Positions 17,003 through 27,055 of a DNA stretch of 64,000 nt are shown here, piece by piece. The translations under genes and the position numbers were made by a program. The stretch lies in contig NZ_CP129964.1 of NCBI RefSeq assembly GCF_030503675.1, positions 3,224,001 through 3,288,000 on the forward strand, in the 5' to 3' direction. The first letter of the stretch is position 1. The number at the start of each line of letters is the position of its first letter. The notes beneath the pieces were generated by a model. That model had not been told where the DNA came from. It saw only the letters and a program-made list of their open reading frames with translations, and did not search any database. The DNA comes from Lutimonas zeaxanthinifaciens. GTDB lineage: Bacteria > Bacteroidota > Bacteroidia > Flavobacteriales > Flavobacteriaceae.

Positions 17003-17968
17003 TCAGGTGGTACGTTTCATTAGGTTCAAGGCAAATTCCTTTAACAATTTTTTCTTTTCCAATGCGATGGACAAACCATCTATATCACTTAAAGCTGCTT
17101 TTGTATATGCTTCGATTTTTTCGAGCAGCATCTTATCCACATTGTACTTATTAAAGATGGATTTTACATCTTTTATTTTATTCCTCTGGTCAGATGCTGG
17201 TTCATATAAGGAGAGTAATTTATTTTTATCATCCTCATTTGATGCTTCCAAGGCCTTTATGTACAGAAAAGTCTTTTTGCCTTCAAGAATATCTCCACCT
17301 ATACGTTTACCAAAATCTTCGCCTCCGTAAGTATCGAGAAAATCATCCTGTAACTGAAAGGCAATCCCGAGATTTAATCCAAAATCATAAACCCTTTGCT
17401 GATCCTTGTGGTCCGCTTGTCCAATAATAGAACCCATTTTCAACGCAGCCCCGACCAATACTGCTGTTTTAAAACTGATCATCTTTATGTATTCTTCAAG
17501 CTTCACATCCGTTTTTCCCTCAAAATCAATATCCAGTTGCTGGCCTTCACAGACTTCAAGTGCTGTTTTATTGTAAAGTGTTATCAAGGATTTAAATATG
17601 GGGCCTTCATAAGCTTCAAGCCTTTGATTAGACATAATCATCAGGGCGTCACCTGACAGTATTCCTGTATTCAGGTTCCACTTTTTATGTACGGTTTCTT
17701 TACCTCTTCTAAGACCTGCACTATCCATAATATCATCATGGATCAAAGTAAAATTATGAAACATTTCAACTGACATGGCAGCTTCCATTGCCTTTTCAAA
17801 TTCATCTGAAAACAAATGACAACCTATTAAGACCAAGACAGGCCTCATGCGCTTTCCTCCCAGGGTCATAATATAGTTTATCGGATTGTATAAATTCCGT
17901 GGTTCTTTGGCACTGATATCCCGCTTCAAATAGGTTAGAAAAGCCGTTCTGTATTCCTCTATTTTCAA
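17003..17968 (-). CDS. Polyprenyl diphosphate synthase
   Basis: The 321-residue trans-prenyltransferase extends allylic diphosphates with isopentenyl diphosphate. Motifs are GGKRMRP (37-43), the first aspartate-rich motif DDIMD (78-82), LSGDAL, and the second motif DDFLD within FQLQDDFLDTYG. The residues just before DDIMD (FTLIH) set chain length, but the product cannot be fixed by eye. Quinone side-chain or geranylgeranyl synthesis are the main options. It forms an operon with the small gene that follows. Confidence 0.92.
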   Translation of the reverse strand: MKIEEYRTAFLTYLKRDISAKEPRNLYNPINYIMTLGGKRMRPVLVLIGCHLFSDEFEKAMEAAMSVEMFHNFTLIHDDIMDSAGLRRGKETVHKKWNLNTGILSGDALMIMSNQRLEAYEGPIFKSLITLYNKTALEVCEGQQLDIDFEGKTDVKLEEYIKMISFKTAVLVGAALKMGSIIGQADHKDQQRVYDFGLNLGIAFQLQDDFLDTYGGEDFGKRIGGDILEGKKTFLYIKALEASNEDDKNKLLSLYEPASDQRNKIKDVKSIFNKYNVDKMLLEKIEAYTKAALSDIDGLSIALEKKKLLKEFALNLMKRTT

Positions 17969-18119
17969 AGTATTTGTTTTTTGTAAAAATAACCATTCTT
18001 CTCTAAAATCCTCAAGTCGAATTGAGTAATAATTGGTTTTCTAAAAAACCGATCCTTCCTTGTAACTTCGGCCACTTTTATTCGTCAAACCTCAGGCATA
18101 TTAATTTTATGTAAACTTT

Positions 18120-18147
18120 GGAAACTTTTTTTGTTTTTAAAGTTTCC
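18120..18147 (+). promoter_or_regulatory. Palindromic operator in front of the tetR-efflux operon
   Basis: GGAAACTTT (18120-18128) and AAAGTTTCC (18139-18147) are perfect 9-base inverted arms with a 10-base spacer. They overlap the -33 element and promoter spacer of the operon. This is the expected location and size for a TetR-family autorepressor site. Confidence 0.65.
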
Positions 18148-18160
18148 GTACTTATCTTTG
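18130..18160 (+). promoter_or_regulatory. Bacteroidota promoter of the tetR-efflux operon
   Basis: TTTG (18130-18133), 19 bases, then TATCTTTG (18153-18160) match both consensus boxes and the ideal spacing. The predicted transcript start lies at about 18165-18167, so the tetR mRNA is leaderless or nearly so. Confidence 0.75.
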
Positions 18161-18167
18161 CGGCCTT

Positions 18168-18764
18168 ATGAAAGAAAAAATTCTAGAAAAAGCCTCGGAT
18201 ATGTTCTTGAACCTGGGCTTCAAAAGTGTTACCATGGATGATATCGCCCACGAAATGGGGATCTCAAAAAAAACCATTTACGCTCATTTTCCCACCAAAC
18301 TGAAATTAGTTCAGGCAACTACATTTTTCGTTTTGGAAAAAATTCATGAAACAATTTGCACAGTTTGTTCGGCTAATCATGATCCGATAAAAGAGATTTT
18401 CACCATTAAATCAATGGTCAATGATCAATTAAAAAACGAAAAGTCAAGCCCGAGTTATCAGCTTCAAAAATATTATCCTAAAATCTTTAAACAGTTAAAG
18501 GAAAAACAATTTGAATCCCTGAATTTATGTGTTGAAGATAATCTTAAACGAGGAATTAAAGAAGGATATTACAGAAAAGACATTGATATAGATCTGATCA
18601 CAAGATTTTATTTAAGCGGTATTATGAATCTGTCTAACAGGGAATTCTTCCCTGCGGAAACTTACAAGCTCTCTGATTTAAAGGATGCATTTCTTGAATA
18701 CCATGTAAGAGCCATATCCACTGAAAAAGGACTAAAAACATTATTAAATATTGTTAGAAAATGA
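18168..18764 (+). CDS. TetR/AcrR family repressor of the efflux operon
   Basis: The 198-residue protein has the TetR N-terminal helix-turn-helix (EKILEKASDMFLNLGFKSVT then IAHEMGISKKTIYAHFPTK, residues 4-47). A ligand-binding helical domain follows. It is first in the operon and its stop overlaps the tolC-like start by four bases. A palindrome covers its own promoter, so autoregulation and control of the pump downstream are likely. The inducer is unknown. The start is supported by the full HTH and by the promoter just upstream. Confidence 0.93.
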   Translation: MKEKILEKASDMFLNLGFKSVTMDDIAHEMGISKKTIYAHFPTKLKLVQATTFFVLEKIHETICTVCSANHDPIKEIFTIKSMVNDQLKNEKSSPSYQLQKYYPKIFKQLKEKQFESLNLCVEDNLKRGIKEGYYRKDIDIDLITRFYLSGIMNLSNREFFPAETYKLSDLKDAFLEYHVRAISTEKGLKTLLNIVRK

Positions 18765-20095
18765 AAAAGATATTTACCCTATTCTTTCTAATCTGTGTTA
18801 CATACACATCACAAGCTCAGGAAGCTTATTCCTTTAGCCTTGATGAGGCGATTCAATACGCCTTAAAAAATAATTATACGGTCAGAAATGCCTCGCTCGA
18901 TATCGATGCAGCAGAAAAACAAAAATGGGAAGCAACCTCTTTTGGACTACCTCAGGTGGATGCAGGTATAGACTATCAAAACTGGATTAAACAACAGGTT
19001 TCGTTTATTCCATCTGAAATAATTGGAGGAGAACCGGGCGAATTCACTCCCGTCGTATTCGGTACAAAACAAAATATGAATGCCACTGTAACGGTGAATC
19101 AATTGATCTTTGACGGATCTTATTTGGTTGGTCTGCAATCTGCCAAAACCTTCTTAATGATCTCAAATCTGGCAAAGGAAAAAACGGATCAAACCATAAG
19201 GGAGGCGGTCATTAATGCTTATGGCAATGTTTTGGTGGCTCAGGAAACCCTGGCCATTCTCTATAAGAACAAAGAAGTTTTGGAAAAAAACCTGAATGAA
19301 ACCCGGATCTTGTTGCAAAACGGATTCACTGAGGAACAGGATTTTGAGCAACAGCAAATTACGCTCCTGAACATTGAAAATGAGATTAACAGATCCTCAA
19401 GACTTGAGACGATTTCCAAACAAGCTCTGAATATAACTATGGGAATACCCATTGAAACAGAAGTCGAGCTCACTGAGAACCTGGAAAATCTGGCTATAAA
19501 AAGTACAGACATGCAAATGCTTTCTCAGGAATTTGATCTTGAGAATCATGTGGACTTCAGAATAGCGGATAATCAGGTGCTGTCAGATGAACTTCTTGTC
19601 AAGTATGAAAAAAGTAAAAGTATTCCTTCTATAAATGCCTTTGTCAACTACAGCACGTTTCAATATGGGGATGAAATAGCCTTTCAAGATTTTGATGAAA
19701 ACTGGTTTGATTCTTCTTTGTTTGGAATCAGCATGAAAATACCTGTTTTCAGTAGTTTACAAAGAAGTTCAAGGACACAACAGGCAAAAATAAATTTGAT
19801 GCAATCTGAAATTGAAAAATATGAGATTTCAGAAAACTTAAAGCTTCAGGTAAGCACAGCCAAAAATAAATATCAGTTTTCTCTGGATCAGTTCCAGACC
19901 TCTAAAAAGAACCTTGCGCTCGCCGAGCGGATCGCCGAAAAGGAGCAGATAAAATTCTTTGAAGGACTCAGCAGCAGCATTGACCTAACCAATACACAAA
20001 ATCAATTATTTGGATCTCAACAAGATTACATACAATCGATCCTTGAAATTATTCAATCAAAAGTAGAATTAGAAAATGCACTTAACTTATTTTAA
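18761..20095 (+). CDS. TolC family outer-membrane efflux protein
   Basis: The 444-residue protein has a signal peptide (about residues 1-19, ending SQAQ) followed by the outer-membrane efflux protein repeats. These contain long coiled-coil helices and the characteristic SLDEAIQYALKNNY opening. It forms the outer-membrane exit duct of a tripartite pump with the adaptor and RND permease encoded next. It overlaps tetR by four bases and ends 1 base before the adaptor start. Confidence 0.93.
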   Translation: MKKIFTLFFLICVTYTSQAQEAYSFSLDEAIQYALKNNYTVRNASLDIDAAEKQKWEATSFGLPQVDAGIDYQNWIKQQVSFIPSEIIGGEPGEFTPVVFGTKQNMNATVTVNQLIFDGSYLVGLQSAKTFLMISNLAKEKTDQTIREAVINAYGNVLVAQETLAILYKNKEVLEKNLNETRILLQNGFTEEQDFEQQQITLLNIENEINRSSRLETISKQALNITMGIPIETEVELTENLENLAIKSTDMQMLSQEFDLENHVDFRIADNQVLSDELLVKYEKSKSIPSINAFVNYSTFQYGDEIAFQDFDENWFDSSLFGISMKIPVFSSLQRSSRTQQAKINLMQSEIEKYEISENLKLQVSTAKNKYQFSLDQFQTSKKNLALAERIAEKEQIKFFEGLSSSIDLTNTQNQLFGSQQDYIQSILEIIQSKVELENALNLF

Positions 20096-20096
20096 T

Positions 20097-21272
20097 ATGA
20101 AAAAGATATTCCCCGTTTTATTCGTTATACTTTTTGCCGCCTCTTGTGGAAGTGGAGACAATAAAAGTGTTGAAGATGTGATCGCATCGAGAGATCTCGA
20201 ATCGATCAGAGCCAAAAAGTCTGAACTAGTATCAGAACAGAACTCCATCAAAGAGGATATCAAAAAGCTCGATATTATCATTGCCGAACTGGATAAAAGT
20301 AAAAAAATCCCTCTAATAACGACTTTTAAACTCGAAACAACAGACTTCAGGCATTATCTTGAACTTCAAGGAAACGTAACCACGAAAAATCTATTGATTA
20401 TTTATCCGGAATATTCCGGAGTGTTGTCAAATGTATATGTAAAAGAAGGGCAAAAAGTGAAAAAAGGAGAAATTCTGGCTCGAATAGATGATGGAGGGCT
20501 AAGCCAACAACTTGCTCAGCTTAAGATTCAGGCTGATCTGGCTAAAACCACTTATGAAAGACAACAACGCCTCTGGGATCAAAAAATTGGAAGTGAAATG
20601 CAATACTTACAGGCCAAATCCAATTATGAAGCCCAGATTCAGGCTATTGCTCAACTGGAACAACAGGTTGACAAAACAATTATTAAGGCTCCCTTTTCCG
20701 GTACGATCGACGATGTTCTTACAGAGCAAGGAAGTGTTGTGATGCCGGGACAATCGCAAATCATGAGAATTGTAAACCTTGATAATATGTATATCGTTAC
20801 TGACGTTCCCGAAAAATATATTACCAATATTACCCGAAATAAGAAAGTCCAGGTTGAATTTCCGGTCCTGGGTAAAAAGATCGACTCCAAGGTCAGGCAG
20901 GTGGGAGACTTTATCAATCCCAATAACAGGACATTTAAAGTTGAGATTGACCTTCCAAATAAGGACAGGTCCATAAAACCAAACTTGACGGCAAAATTAA
21001 AAATCAATGACTACTCCAATGAAAATGCGTTGTTGATTCCTCAGAGCATCATTTCAGAAAATGCAAGTGGAGAACAGTATGTTTATATTATATCCGAAAA
21101 CGATAAGGAAAATGAAGCCATAGCTGAGAAACGGGTCATCGTGACTGGGCTTACTCAGGGTGACTATATAGAGGTTACCGAGGGTCTCGACGCGGGAAAT
21201 GAAATTATTATGGAAGGGGCCCGAAGTGTGAACGACGGTCAAAATGTAAAAATAATTAATCAAGACTCGTAA
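20097..21272 (+). CDS. RND efflux periplasmic adaptor lipoprotein (HlyD/MFP family)
   Basis: The 391-residue protein begins with a lipoprotein signal (FVILFAASCGSG), so its mature N-terminal cysteine is lipidated. A helical hairpin (SELVSEQNSIKEDIKKLDII) lies before the usual core. The core has the barrel-sandwich segment VYVKEGQKVKKGEILARID, the alpha hairpin, the KAPFSGTIDDVLTEQGSVV half-motif and a C-terminal membrane-proximal domain. I chose ATG 20097 over 20076 because it gives a clean lipobox and does not overlap tolC. It links TolC to the RND pump. Confidence 0.93.
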   Translation: MKKIFPVLFVILFAASCGSGDNKSVEDVIASRDLESIRAKKSELVSEQNSIKEDIKKLDIIIAELDKSKKIPLITTFKLETTDFRHYLELQGNVTTKNLLIIYPEYSGVLSNVYVKEGQKVKKGEILARIDDGGLSQQLAQLKIQADLAKTTYERQQRLWDQKIGSEMQYLQAKSNYEAQIQAIAQLEQQVDKTIIKAPFSGTIDDVLTEQGSVVMPGQSQIMRIVNLDNMYIVTDVPEKYITNITRNKKVQVEFPVLGKKIDSKVRQVGDFINPNNRTFKVEIDLPNKDRSIKPNLTAKLKINDYSNENALLIPQSIISENASGEQYVYIISENDKENEAIAEKRVIVTGLTQGDYIEVTEGLDAGNEIIMEGARSVNDGQNVKIINQDS

Positions 21273-21274
21273 TT

Positions 21275-24200
21275 ATGGTGAAGCAGAAAAAAGTCCTCGA
21301 TAAGGAATTTGGTTTATCATCATGGGCCATCAACAATAAGACAACGATTTACGTTATAATTCTGATCATACTTTTCTCAGGCTTTTCAGCCTACAACAGT
21401 ATGCCCAGGGAGAGCTTTCCGGAAATAAAAGAAACCAAAATCTATGTGAGTTCTTTATATCCCGGTAACACTGCGGAAGATGTTGAAAAACTTTTAACGG
21501 ATCCTATTGAAGAAAAACTGAAAACCATTTCTAACGTGGTTGAAATTACTTCTACCTCCCAGGAAGATTATTCAATGGTGATTGTTGAGTTTGATGAAAA
21601 TATAAGTGTAGATGCGGCAAAACAGAAGGTAAAAGATGAAATTGACTCTGAAACTGCAAGTGAAGACTGGCCCACTTTTAATGGTGCAAAGGTAGAACCC
21701 AATGTCTTCGAATTAAACCTTTCAGAAGAAATGCCAATCCTTAACATTAACATCTCAGGTGATTATCCGGTTGAAAAACTCAAAGCTTATGCTGAATACC
21801 TGGAGGATGAGATTGAAGGCTTACCGGAGATTAAACAGGTAGATATCCGTGGCGCCCAGGAAAAAGAAGTGGAAGTTGCAGTTGACATTTATAAAATGAT
21901 GGCTGCAAAAGTGAGTTTTGACGATGTGATCACTGCGGTAAATCAAGGTAATGTAACCATGTCTGCAGGTAATCTTGTTTCGAGTGGACAGCGAAGAACG
22001 ATCCGAATTATTGGAGAAATTGACGATCCTTCCGATCTCGACCTGTTTGTGGTCAAATCTGAAAACAACAGCCCGATCTATCTTAAGGACGTCGCCAATG
22101 TAAGTTTTAAGGAAAAAGAGAAGACCACCTACGCAAGAGATTTCGGCGAAATCGTGGTTATGCTTGATGTCAAAAAACGAGCAGGTAAAAATATGGTGGC
22201 TGCAGCGGAAAAGATCAGAACCATTGTTGAAGAGGCTCGGATTAATGAGTTTCCTGCAGATCTTGACATCAGTATTACCAATGATCAGTCTTCAAAAACC
22301 ATAGGTCAGGTAGATGATCTGGTCAATAATATTGTTTTTGGAATTATTTTGGTAGTCACGGTTTTAATGTTTTTCCTTGGATTTAGAAATGCACTTTTTG
22401 TAGGTTTTGCCATTCCTATGTCAATGTTACTCTCTCTGATGATTTTGAATGCCCTGGGTTATACCATGAACACCATGATCCTCTTTGCTTTGATCATGGG
22501 CTTGGGAATGCTGGTTGACAATGGTATCGTGGTAGTCGAAAATGTATATCGCTTAATGGATGAAGAAGGAATGAGCAGGAAAGCTGCTGCAAAAAAAGGT
22601 ATTAGTGAAATTGCTTTTCCAATCATTATTTCTACAGCAACAACGATTGCTGCATTTATTCCTCTCGGATTATGGCCCGGTGTAATGGGTGAATTTATGA
22701 TTTACCTGCCTATTACACTTTCTGTGGTTTTGGGCTCCTCACTTTTTGTTGCCATCTTCTTTAATTCGGTTCTGGTCTCCCAGTTCATGAGTACGGAGGA
22801 TAAAGACATGTCTCGCAAGAGTATTTTTTCAATAACCGGTATTTTAGTGCTTTTTGGGCTGCTGATCCTTTTTGTTGGTGGAGACTATAAAATCTTTGGG
22901 TCGATCATGTTAACAACGGCTCTCTTATTATGGATCTACAGGCTTTTCTTAAGAAAAATGGCCAACTATTTTCAGAATAAAATTCTGACCAGATGGGAGG
23001 TCTTATACGAAAAAACGCTAAAAGGAGCGCTTAGCAGCTGGAAACCTTATGCCATATCTGTTGGTACTGTGCTTCTTCTGTTCCTGGTCTTTTCCGGTTT
23101 TGGAGCCTCCATCGGGATGCAAAGAACCAAAGTAGAATTTTTCCCTGACAATGTTCCCAACCAGATCATAGTTTATATTGAATATCCGGAAGGGACTGAT
23201 ATTGAAAAAACCGATGAAATCTCCAGGGATATTGAAAAAAGGGTATATTCTTTTCTAAATGCCGAAGAATTCAGAGACAACGATTATAATTTTCTGGTAG
23301 AGAGTGCAGTAGCCCAGGTCGGTGAAGGCGCCGGAAATCCTCAGACGGATGGTGGTTCAGCAGCTGAAATGCCCCATAAAGCAAAAATAACTGCTTCCAT
23401 GCGTGAATTTAAATTCAGGCGGGGGAAAGACAGTGAGGCACTAAGACAAAAAATCCAGGAAGCCCTTGTTGGTATTTACCCTGGTGTGGCCATCAGTGTG
23501 GAAAAAGATGCAAACGGGCCTCCTGCCGGATATCCTATAAACATTGAGATTGAGGGCGATGATTATGCAGAGCTTATCTTCACCGCTGAGAAGATGAAAG
23601 ATTTCATCAACAGGCAGAGCATTGAGGGCATTGACGAATTGAAAATTGATGTGAATCGATCCAAGCCATCCATGTACGTATCTGTCGACAGGAGAAAAGC
23701 CGGAGAATTAGGAGTCAATGCAGGTCAGGTAGGGCAGCAACTAAGGAATTCAATTTTTGGGGCCAAGGCGGGAATTTATAAGGAAGATGGTGAGGATTAT
23801 GATATATACGTCAGGTTTAATGAACTGAACAAGAACAACAAAAGCGCTGTATTTAATCAGAAAATAACCTTCAGGGATCCGGCAACAGGAAAGATCAAAG
23901 AAATTCCGGTTTCAGCGGTGACACGTCAAAAAAATAATTCCGGTTTCAGTGCCATCAAACACAAAGATGTAAAACGGGTCGTTACTTTGTACTCGGCTCT
24001 TTCTCCGGGTTTTACCGATGCCGGGGCAGTGGTAAGCAGAATTCAGTCAGAAATGGAAGGTTTTACCGAATTACCGAATGGAGTAAAAATTGACTATACG
24101 GGTCAAATCGAGGAGCAAAATAAACAAATGACCTTTTTGGTAGGTGCGTTTATATCAGGACTTGGACTGATCTTTTTAATTCTGATCTTTCAGTTTAACT

Positions 24201-24760
24201 CAGTTTCAAAACCAGGAATCATCATGTTGGCAATATTTCTGAGTCTAATCGGAGTTTTTAGCGGTCTTATCATAACAGGTAATTCATTTGTAATCATGAT
24301 GACCATGGTAGGTATAATTTCTCTCGCGGGGATCGTTGTGAACAACGGAGTGGTTTTACTTGACTATACGCAACTCCTTATCGACAGAAAAAAGGCCGAA
24401 CTGCAACTGGATGAAGATGATTATCTGGATAAGACAGAATTGCTTGGCTGTATTGTCAAAGCTGGAAAAGCAAGGTTAAGACCAGTACTGTTAACAGCAA
24501 TAACAACCATTCTCGGCCTGATCCCTCTTGCGATCGGTTTCAATATAAACTTTTATACCCTGTTCACTGAATTCGATCCGCAGATTTATGTGGGAGGGGA
24601 CAACGTAGTGTTCTGGGGACCGCTGGCATGGACGGTTATCTATGGCCTGTTTGTTGCAACATTTTTGACCCTAATCGTAGTGCCTATTCTATTCTATTTG
24701 GTAACAAAATTCAAAATGTGGTTAAAAAGAAAACCTGAAGAAAAGAAAGTAGCAGCATAA
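21275..24760 (+). CDS. RND family efflux permease
   Basis: The 1161-residue inner-membrane proton antiporter has 12 helices in the AcrB layout: one near residue 22-40, six around 350-560, one near 595-615 and four near the C terminus. Two large periplasmic loops sit between. NSMPRESFPEIKET and PGNTAEDVEKLLTDPIEEKL match the first pore domain, and MGLGMLVDNGIVVVENVYR matches TM4 with its proton-relay Asp. It is about 100 residues longer than AcrB, with extra sequence in the second half, and it lacks an obvious antibiotic-specific signature. Last gene of the operon. Confidence 0.94.
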   Translation: MVKQKKVLDKEFGLSSWAINNKTTIYVIILIILFSGFSAYNSMPRESFPEIKETKIYVSSLYPGNTAEDVEKLLTDPIEEKLKTISNVVEITSTSQEDYSMVIVEFDENISVDAAKQKVKDEIDSETASEDWPTFNGAKVEPNVFELNLSEEMPILNINISGDYPVEKLKAYAEYLEDEIEGLPEIKQVDIRGAQEKEVEVAVDIYKMMAAKVSFDDVITAVNQGNVTMSAGNLVSSGQRRTIRIIGEIDDPSDLDLFVVKSENNSPIYLKDVANVSFKEKEKTTYARDFGEIVVMLDVKKRAGKNMVAAAEKIRTIVEEARINEFPADLDISITNDQSSKTIGQVDDLVNNIVFGIILVVTVLMFFLGFRNALFVGFAIPMSMLLSLMILNALGYTMNTMILFALIMGLGMLVDNGIVVVENVYRLMDEEGMSRKAAAKKGISEIAFPIIISTATTIAAFIPLGLWPGVMGEFMIYLPITLSVVLGSSLFVAIFFNSVLVSQFMSTEDKDMSRKSIFSITGILVLFGLLILFVGGDYKIFGSIMLTTALLLWIYRLFLRKMANYFQNKILTRWEVLYEKTLKGALSSWKPYAISVGTVLLLFLVFSGFGASIGMQRTKVEFFPDNVPNQIIVYIEYPEGTDIEKTDEISRDIEKRVYSFLNAEEFRDNDYNFLVESAVAQVGEGAGNPQTDGGSAAEMPHKAKITASMREFKFRRGKDSEALRQKIQEALVGIYPGVAISVEKDANGPPAGYPINIEIEGDDYAELIFTAEKMKDFINRQSIEGIDELKIDVNRSKPSMYVSVDRRKAGELGVNAGQVGQQLRNSIFGAKAGIYKEDGEDYDIYVRFNELNKNNKSAVFNQKITFRDPATGKIKEIPVSAVTRQKNNSGFSAIKHKDVKRVVTLYSALSPGFTDAGAVVSRIQSEMEGFTELPNGVKIDYTGQIEEQNKQMTFLVGAFISGLGLIFLILIFQFNSVSKPGIIMLAIFLSLIGVFSGLIITGNSFVIMMTMVGIISLAGIVVNNGVVLLDYTQLLIDRKKAELQLDEDDYLDKTELLGCIVKAGKARLRPVLLTAITTILGLIPLAIGFNINFYTLFTEFDPQIYVGGDNVVFWGPLAWTVIYGLFVATFLTLIVVPILFYLVTKFKMWLKRKPEEKKVAA

Positions 24761-24789
24761 AAAAGTAACCGTAAAAAAGGTAACTGCAT

Positions 24790-24817
24790 AAAAAACCGGG
24801 CTTGGCCCGGTTTTTTA
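24790..24817. terminator. Bidirectional terminator of efflux operon and patatin gene
   Basis: CCGGGC and GCCCGG form a GC-rich stem with a short loop, flanked by A and T runs on both sides. It lies 30 bases after the RND permease and directly after the convergent patatin/Omp85 gene. Confidence 0.88.
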
Positions 24818-24820
24818 TGT

Positions 24821-27055
24821 CTAGAACCAGAAACCAACATTGATGTACCAGTGGTTCTGTTCGTTGTCAGGGTTCCATGAGTAAATCAATTCCACAGGGC
24901 CTATAAAAGTGTTGACTCCATATCCTGCGGCATATCCGGATCGGGTATCTTCGAATATTCGGCCATCATTCCATATATCTTCGTTCAATCTTCCAAAATT
25001 CCCGGTGAATGAGAGGAAATTTTTCTTAAAAATCTCATACCTGATCGTCAATGCTGTTCGTAAAAATGCAGATTCATTAAGCTCTGCAAATCCATAACCA
25101 TAAAAAGGAATAAAGGTATTAATGTAGTTTTCATTGTAACCTCCAAGATGATAATCCAAGACCATGTTGTCGTTGTTGCCAATGGTTACACCTGCCTCTG
25201 AAATAAGATGAAAAGTGAGTTTATCAAAAAAAGAATAAGCGAGTCCAACCCTTCCGTATAACTGAGAGAATGTATTAAAATTATTATTATAATCACTTGA
25301 CAGTCCATAAAGAAGGTATTCTGAATTTAGAAACACTCCTTTTTTGGGAAAATAATCTGCATCATAGGTGTCGAGCATTACTTTTCCGAAAGCACTGAAA
25401 TAATGGCTTTTTTCAAAATAGATTCGATTGGTCACATTATCAATGACCTCATCGGTATAGGCATTCAGGAATTTATGCTCCACCCCTACCCTAAAGGCCC
25501 ATCTGTCTTTGATGGTTGATTGAAGAAAAAGCCTCGTTGTGAAATCCAAATATCTTATAGGAACCTTTAATCCGGTATCAAAACTCCCGGAACTTCTTGT
25601 GTCAGGGAGTGTGCTGTTAACAACATCTGCCTTGAAGGTATTATAACGGGAATTAATTCCAAAACTCCAGTTAAACCCATTGTCATAAAAGTAGTCAATA
25701 TTATATCGAATATTATCTCCGATTACGAGGTCTGCAGAAACAAAATCATTCTTGAAAAACAAATGTTTATTTGTAAAATTAACCAGTACTCCCGTTTTGT
25801 ACAGGTCATCATAGTGTGCACCAAATTGAATGTAAGTCTCTTCATCATTCTCGTTTATTTCGAATTCAACCTTGACCCCTTCTCCGTCCGAAATTAGTTT
25901 ATAAAAAATACTTTCAAAATTTCCGGTAGCAGTTAAAACATCTATTCCCCGCATAAAATCCTTTCTGCTTATCCTCTCATTCTTTTCTAATCCCAGTTTC
26001 TTTATACAATACTGATCAGTGTAATTCCTGTTCCCTTTTACTTTAATATCCGTTATCAGGAAATCATCTCTGAATTTGAAGGTTTCAATGGATCGTGCCC
26101 TAGGTTCTCCCTTTTGCCGGCTGGCAATATCTTTTAATTGATCTTCGACCTTATTCATAGCTTCTTCACCTCTTCTTAAAATTTCTTCACTCTCGTCAAA
26201 TGAAAAGGTGGTGAACTCCTCCAGGTCAGGCCTTATATAAAGGTCAGATTCATCAATTTTATCATCCCATTGATTATACATTTGAAAGCCAGCAATCTGC
26301 AAAAGGATCTCTGGAAGTGTTTTTATGTTTTCTATATCCTTTAATCCACTTGATACATTGACTCCTATGATATAATCAACACCCTTGTTTCTCATTTTCT
26401 CAACCGGAAAATTATCAACAATTCCTCCGTCAACAAGCACTTTACCATCTACTTTTACAGGTGTTAAAAGACCAGGAAAAGCACCACTCGCGCGAATGGC
26501 CTCTGGTAAAAACCCTTTGTCCATAACCACCTCCTCACCTGTTTCCAGGTTCGTGGCAATACAAAAAAAAGGAATATCCAACTCGCTGAAATCATTGACC
26601 TCATGCACATGTTCGGTCAACTGGGAAAAGATATTAAAAGCATTCTGACCCTTTGAAACCGCTGAAGGCAATTCAATTTTGCCTTTGGTAATAGGCAAAG
26701 AAACTGCGTATTTACCATCATTTTCTTTTTGATAAAATGAAGAAACTTCCCTTGGTAGATCATCTCGAACCAAACCACTAAGGTCATTTACTCTTAAAAC
26801 TGAATCCAGTTCTCGAGCATTATATCCCGAAGCATAAAGGCCGCCGATAATGGCACCCATGCTTGTACCGGCTATATAATCTACACGAATGCCTGCCTCT
26901 TCCAATTTTTTTAATACCGCTACATGTGCAAATCCCTTGGCTCCGCCTCCACTCAACACCAGCCCAATTTTTAGATCCTCGGCAGGCTCGGTCTTTTCCT
27001 GCCCCAATACAGGTTGCATGAAGATAAGCATCAGTAAAAACAGAAAATATTTCAT
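24821..27055 (-). CDS. Patatin-like phospholipase with Omp85-type barrel
   Basis: The 744-residue protein has a signal peptide (residues 1-18, ending VLGQ) and a patatin domain. The patatin domain has oxyanion GGGAKG, nucleophile GTSMG and catalytic DGG in VDGGIVDNFPVE. One POTRA-like domain follows (FLITDIKVKGNRNYTDQY, around residue 340-415), then a 16-strand-type surface-antigen barrel ending NVGFWF. This is the layout of type Vd autotransporters such as PlpD, where the barrel exports or anchors a lipase. It overlaps uvrC by four bases (ATGA). Confidence 0.9.
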   Translation of the reverse strand: MKYFLFLLMLIFMQPVLGQEKTEPAEDLKIGLVLSGGGAKGFAHVAVLKKLEEAGIRVDYIAGTSMGAIIGGLYASGYNARELDSVLRVNDLSGLVRDDLPREVSSFYQKENDGKYAVSLPITKGKIELPSAVSKGQNAFNIFSQLTEHVHEVNDFSELDIPFFCIATNLETGEEVVMDKGFLPEAIRASGAFPGLLTPVKVDGKVLVDGGIVDNFPVEKMRNKGVDYIIGVNVSSGLKDIENIKTLPEILLQIAGFQMYNQWDDKIDESDLYIRPDLEEFTTFSFDESEEILRRGEEAMNKVEDQLKDIASRQKGEPRARSIETFKFRDDFLITDIKVKGNRNYTDQYCIKKLGLEKNERISRKDFMRGIDVLTATGNFESIFYKLISDGEGVKVEFEINENDEETYIQFGAHYDDLYKTGVLVNFTNKHLFFKNDFVSADLVIGDNIRYNIDYFYDNGFNWSFGINSRYNTFKADVVNSTLPDTRSSGSFDTGLKVPIRYLDFTTRLFLQSTIKDRWAFRVGVEHKFLNAYTDEVIDNVTNRIYFEKSHYFSAFGKVMLDTYDADYFPKKGVFLNSEYLLYGLSSDYNNNFNTFSQLYGRVGLAYSFFDKLTFHLISEAGVTIGNNDNMVLDYHLGGYNENYINTFIPFYGYGFAELNESAFLRTALTIRYEIFKKNFLSFTGNFGRLNEDIWNDGRIFEDTRSGYAAGYGVNTFIGPVELIYSWNPDNEQNHWYINVGFWF

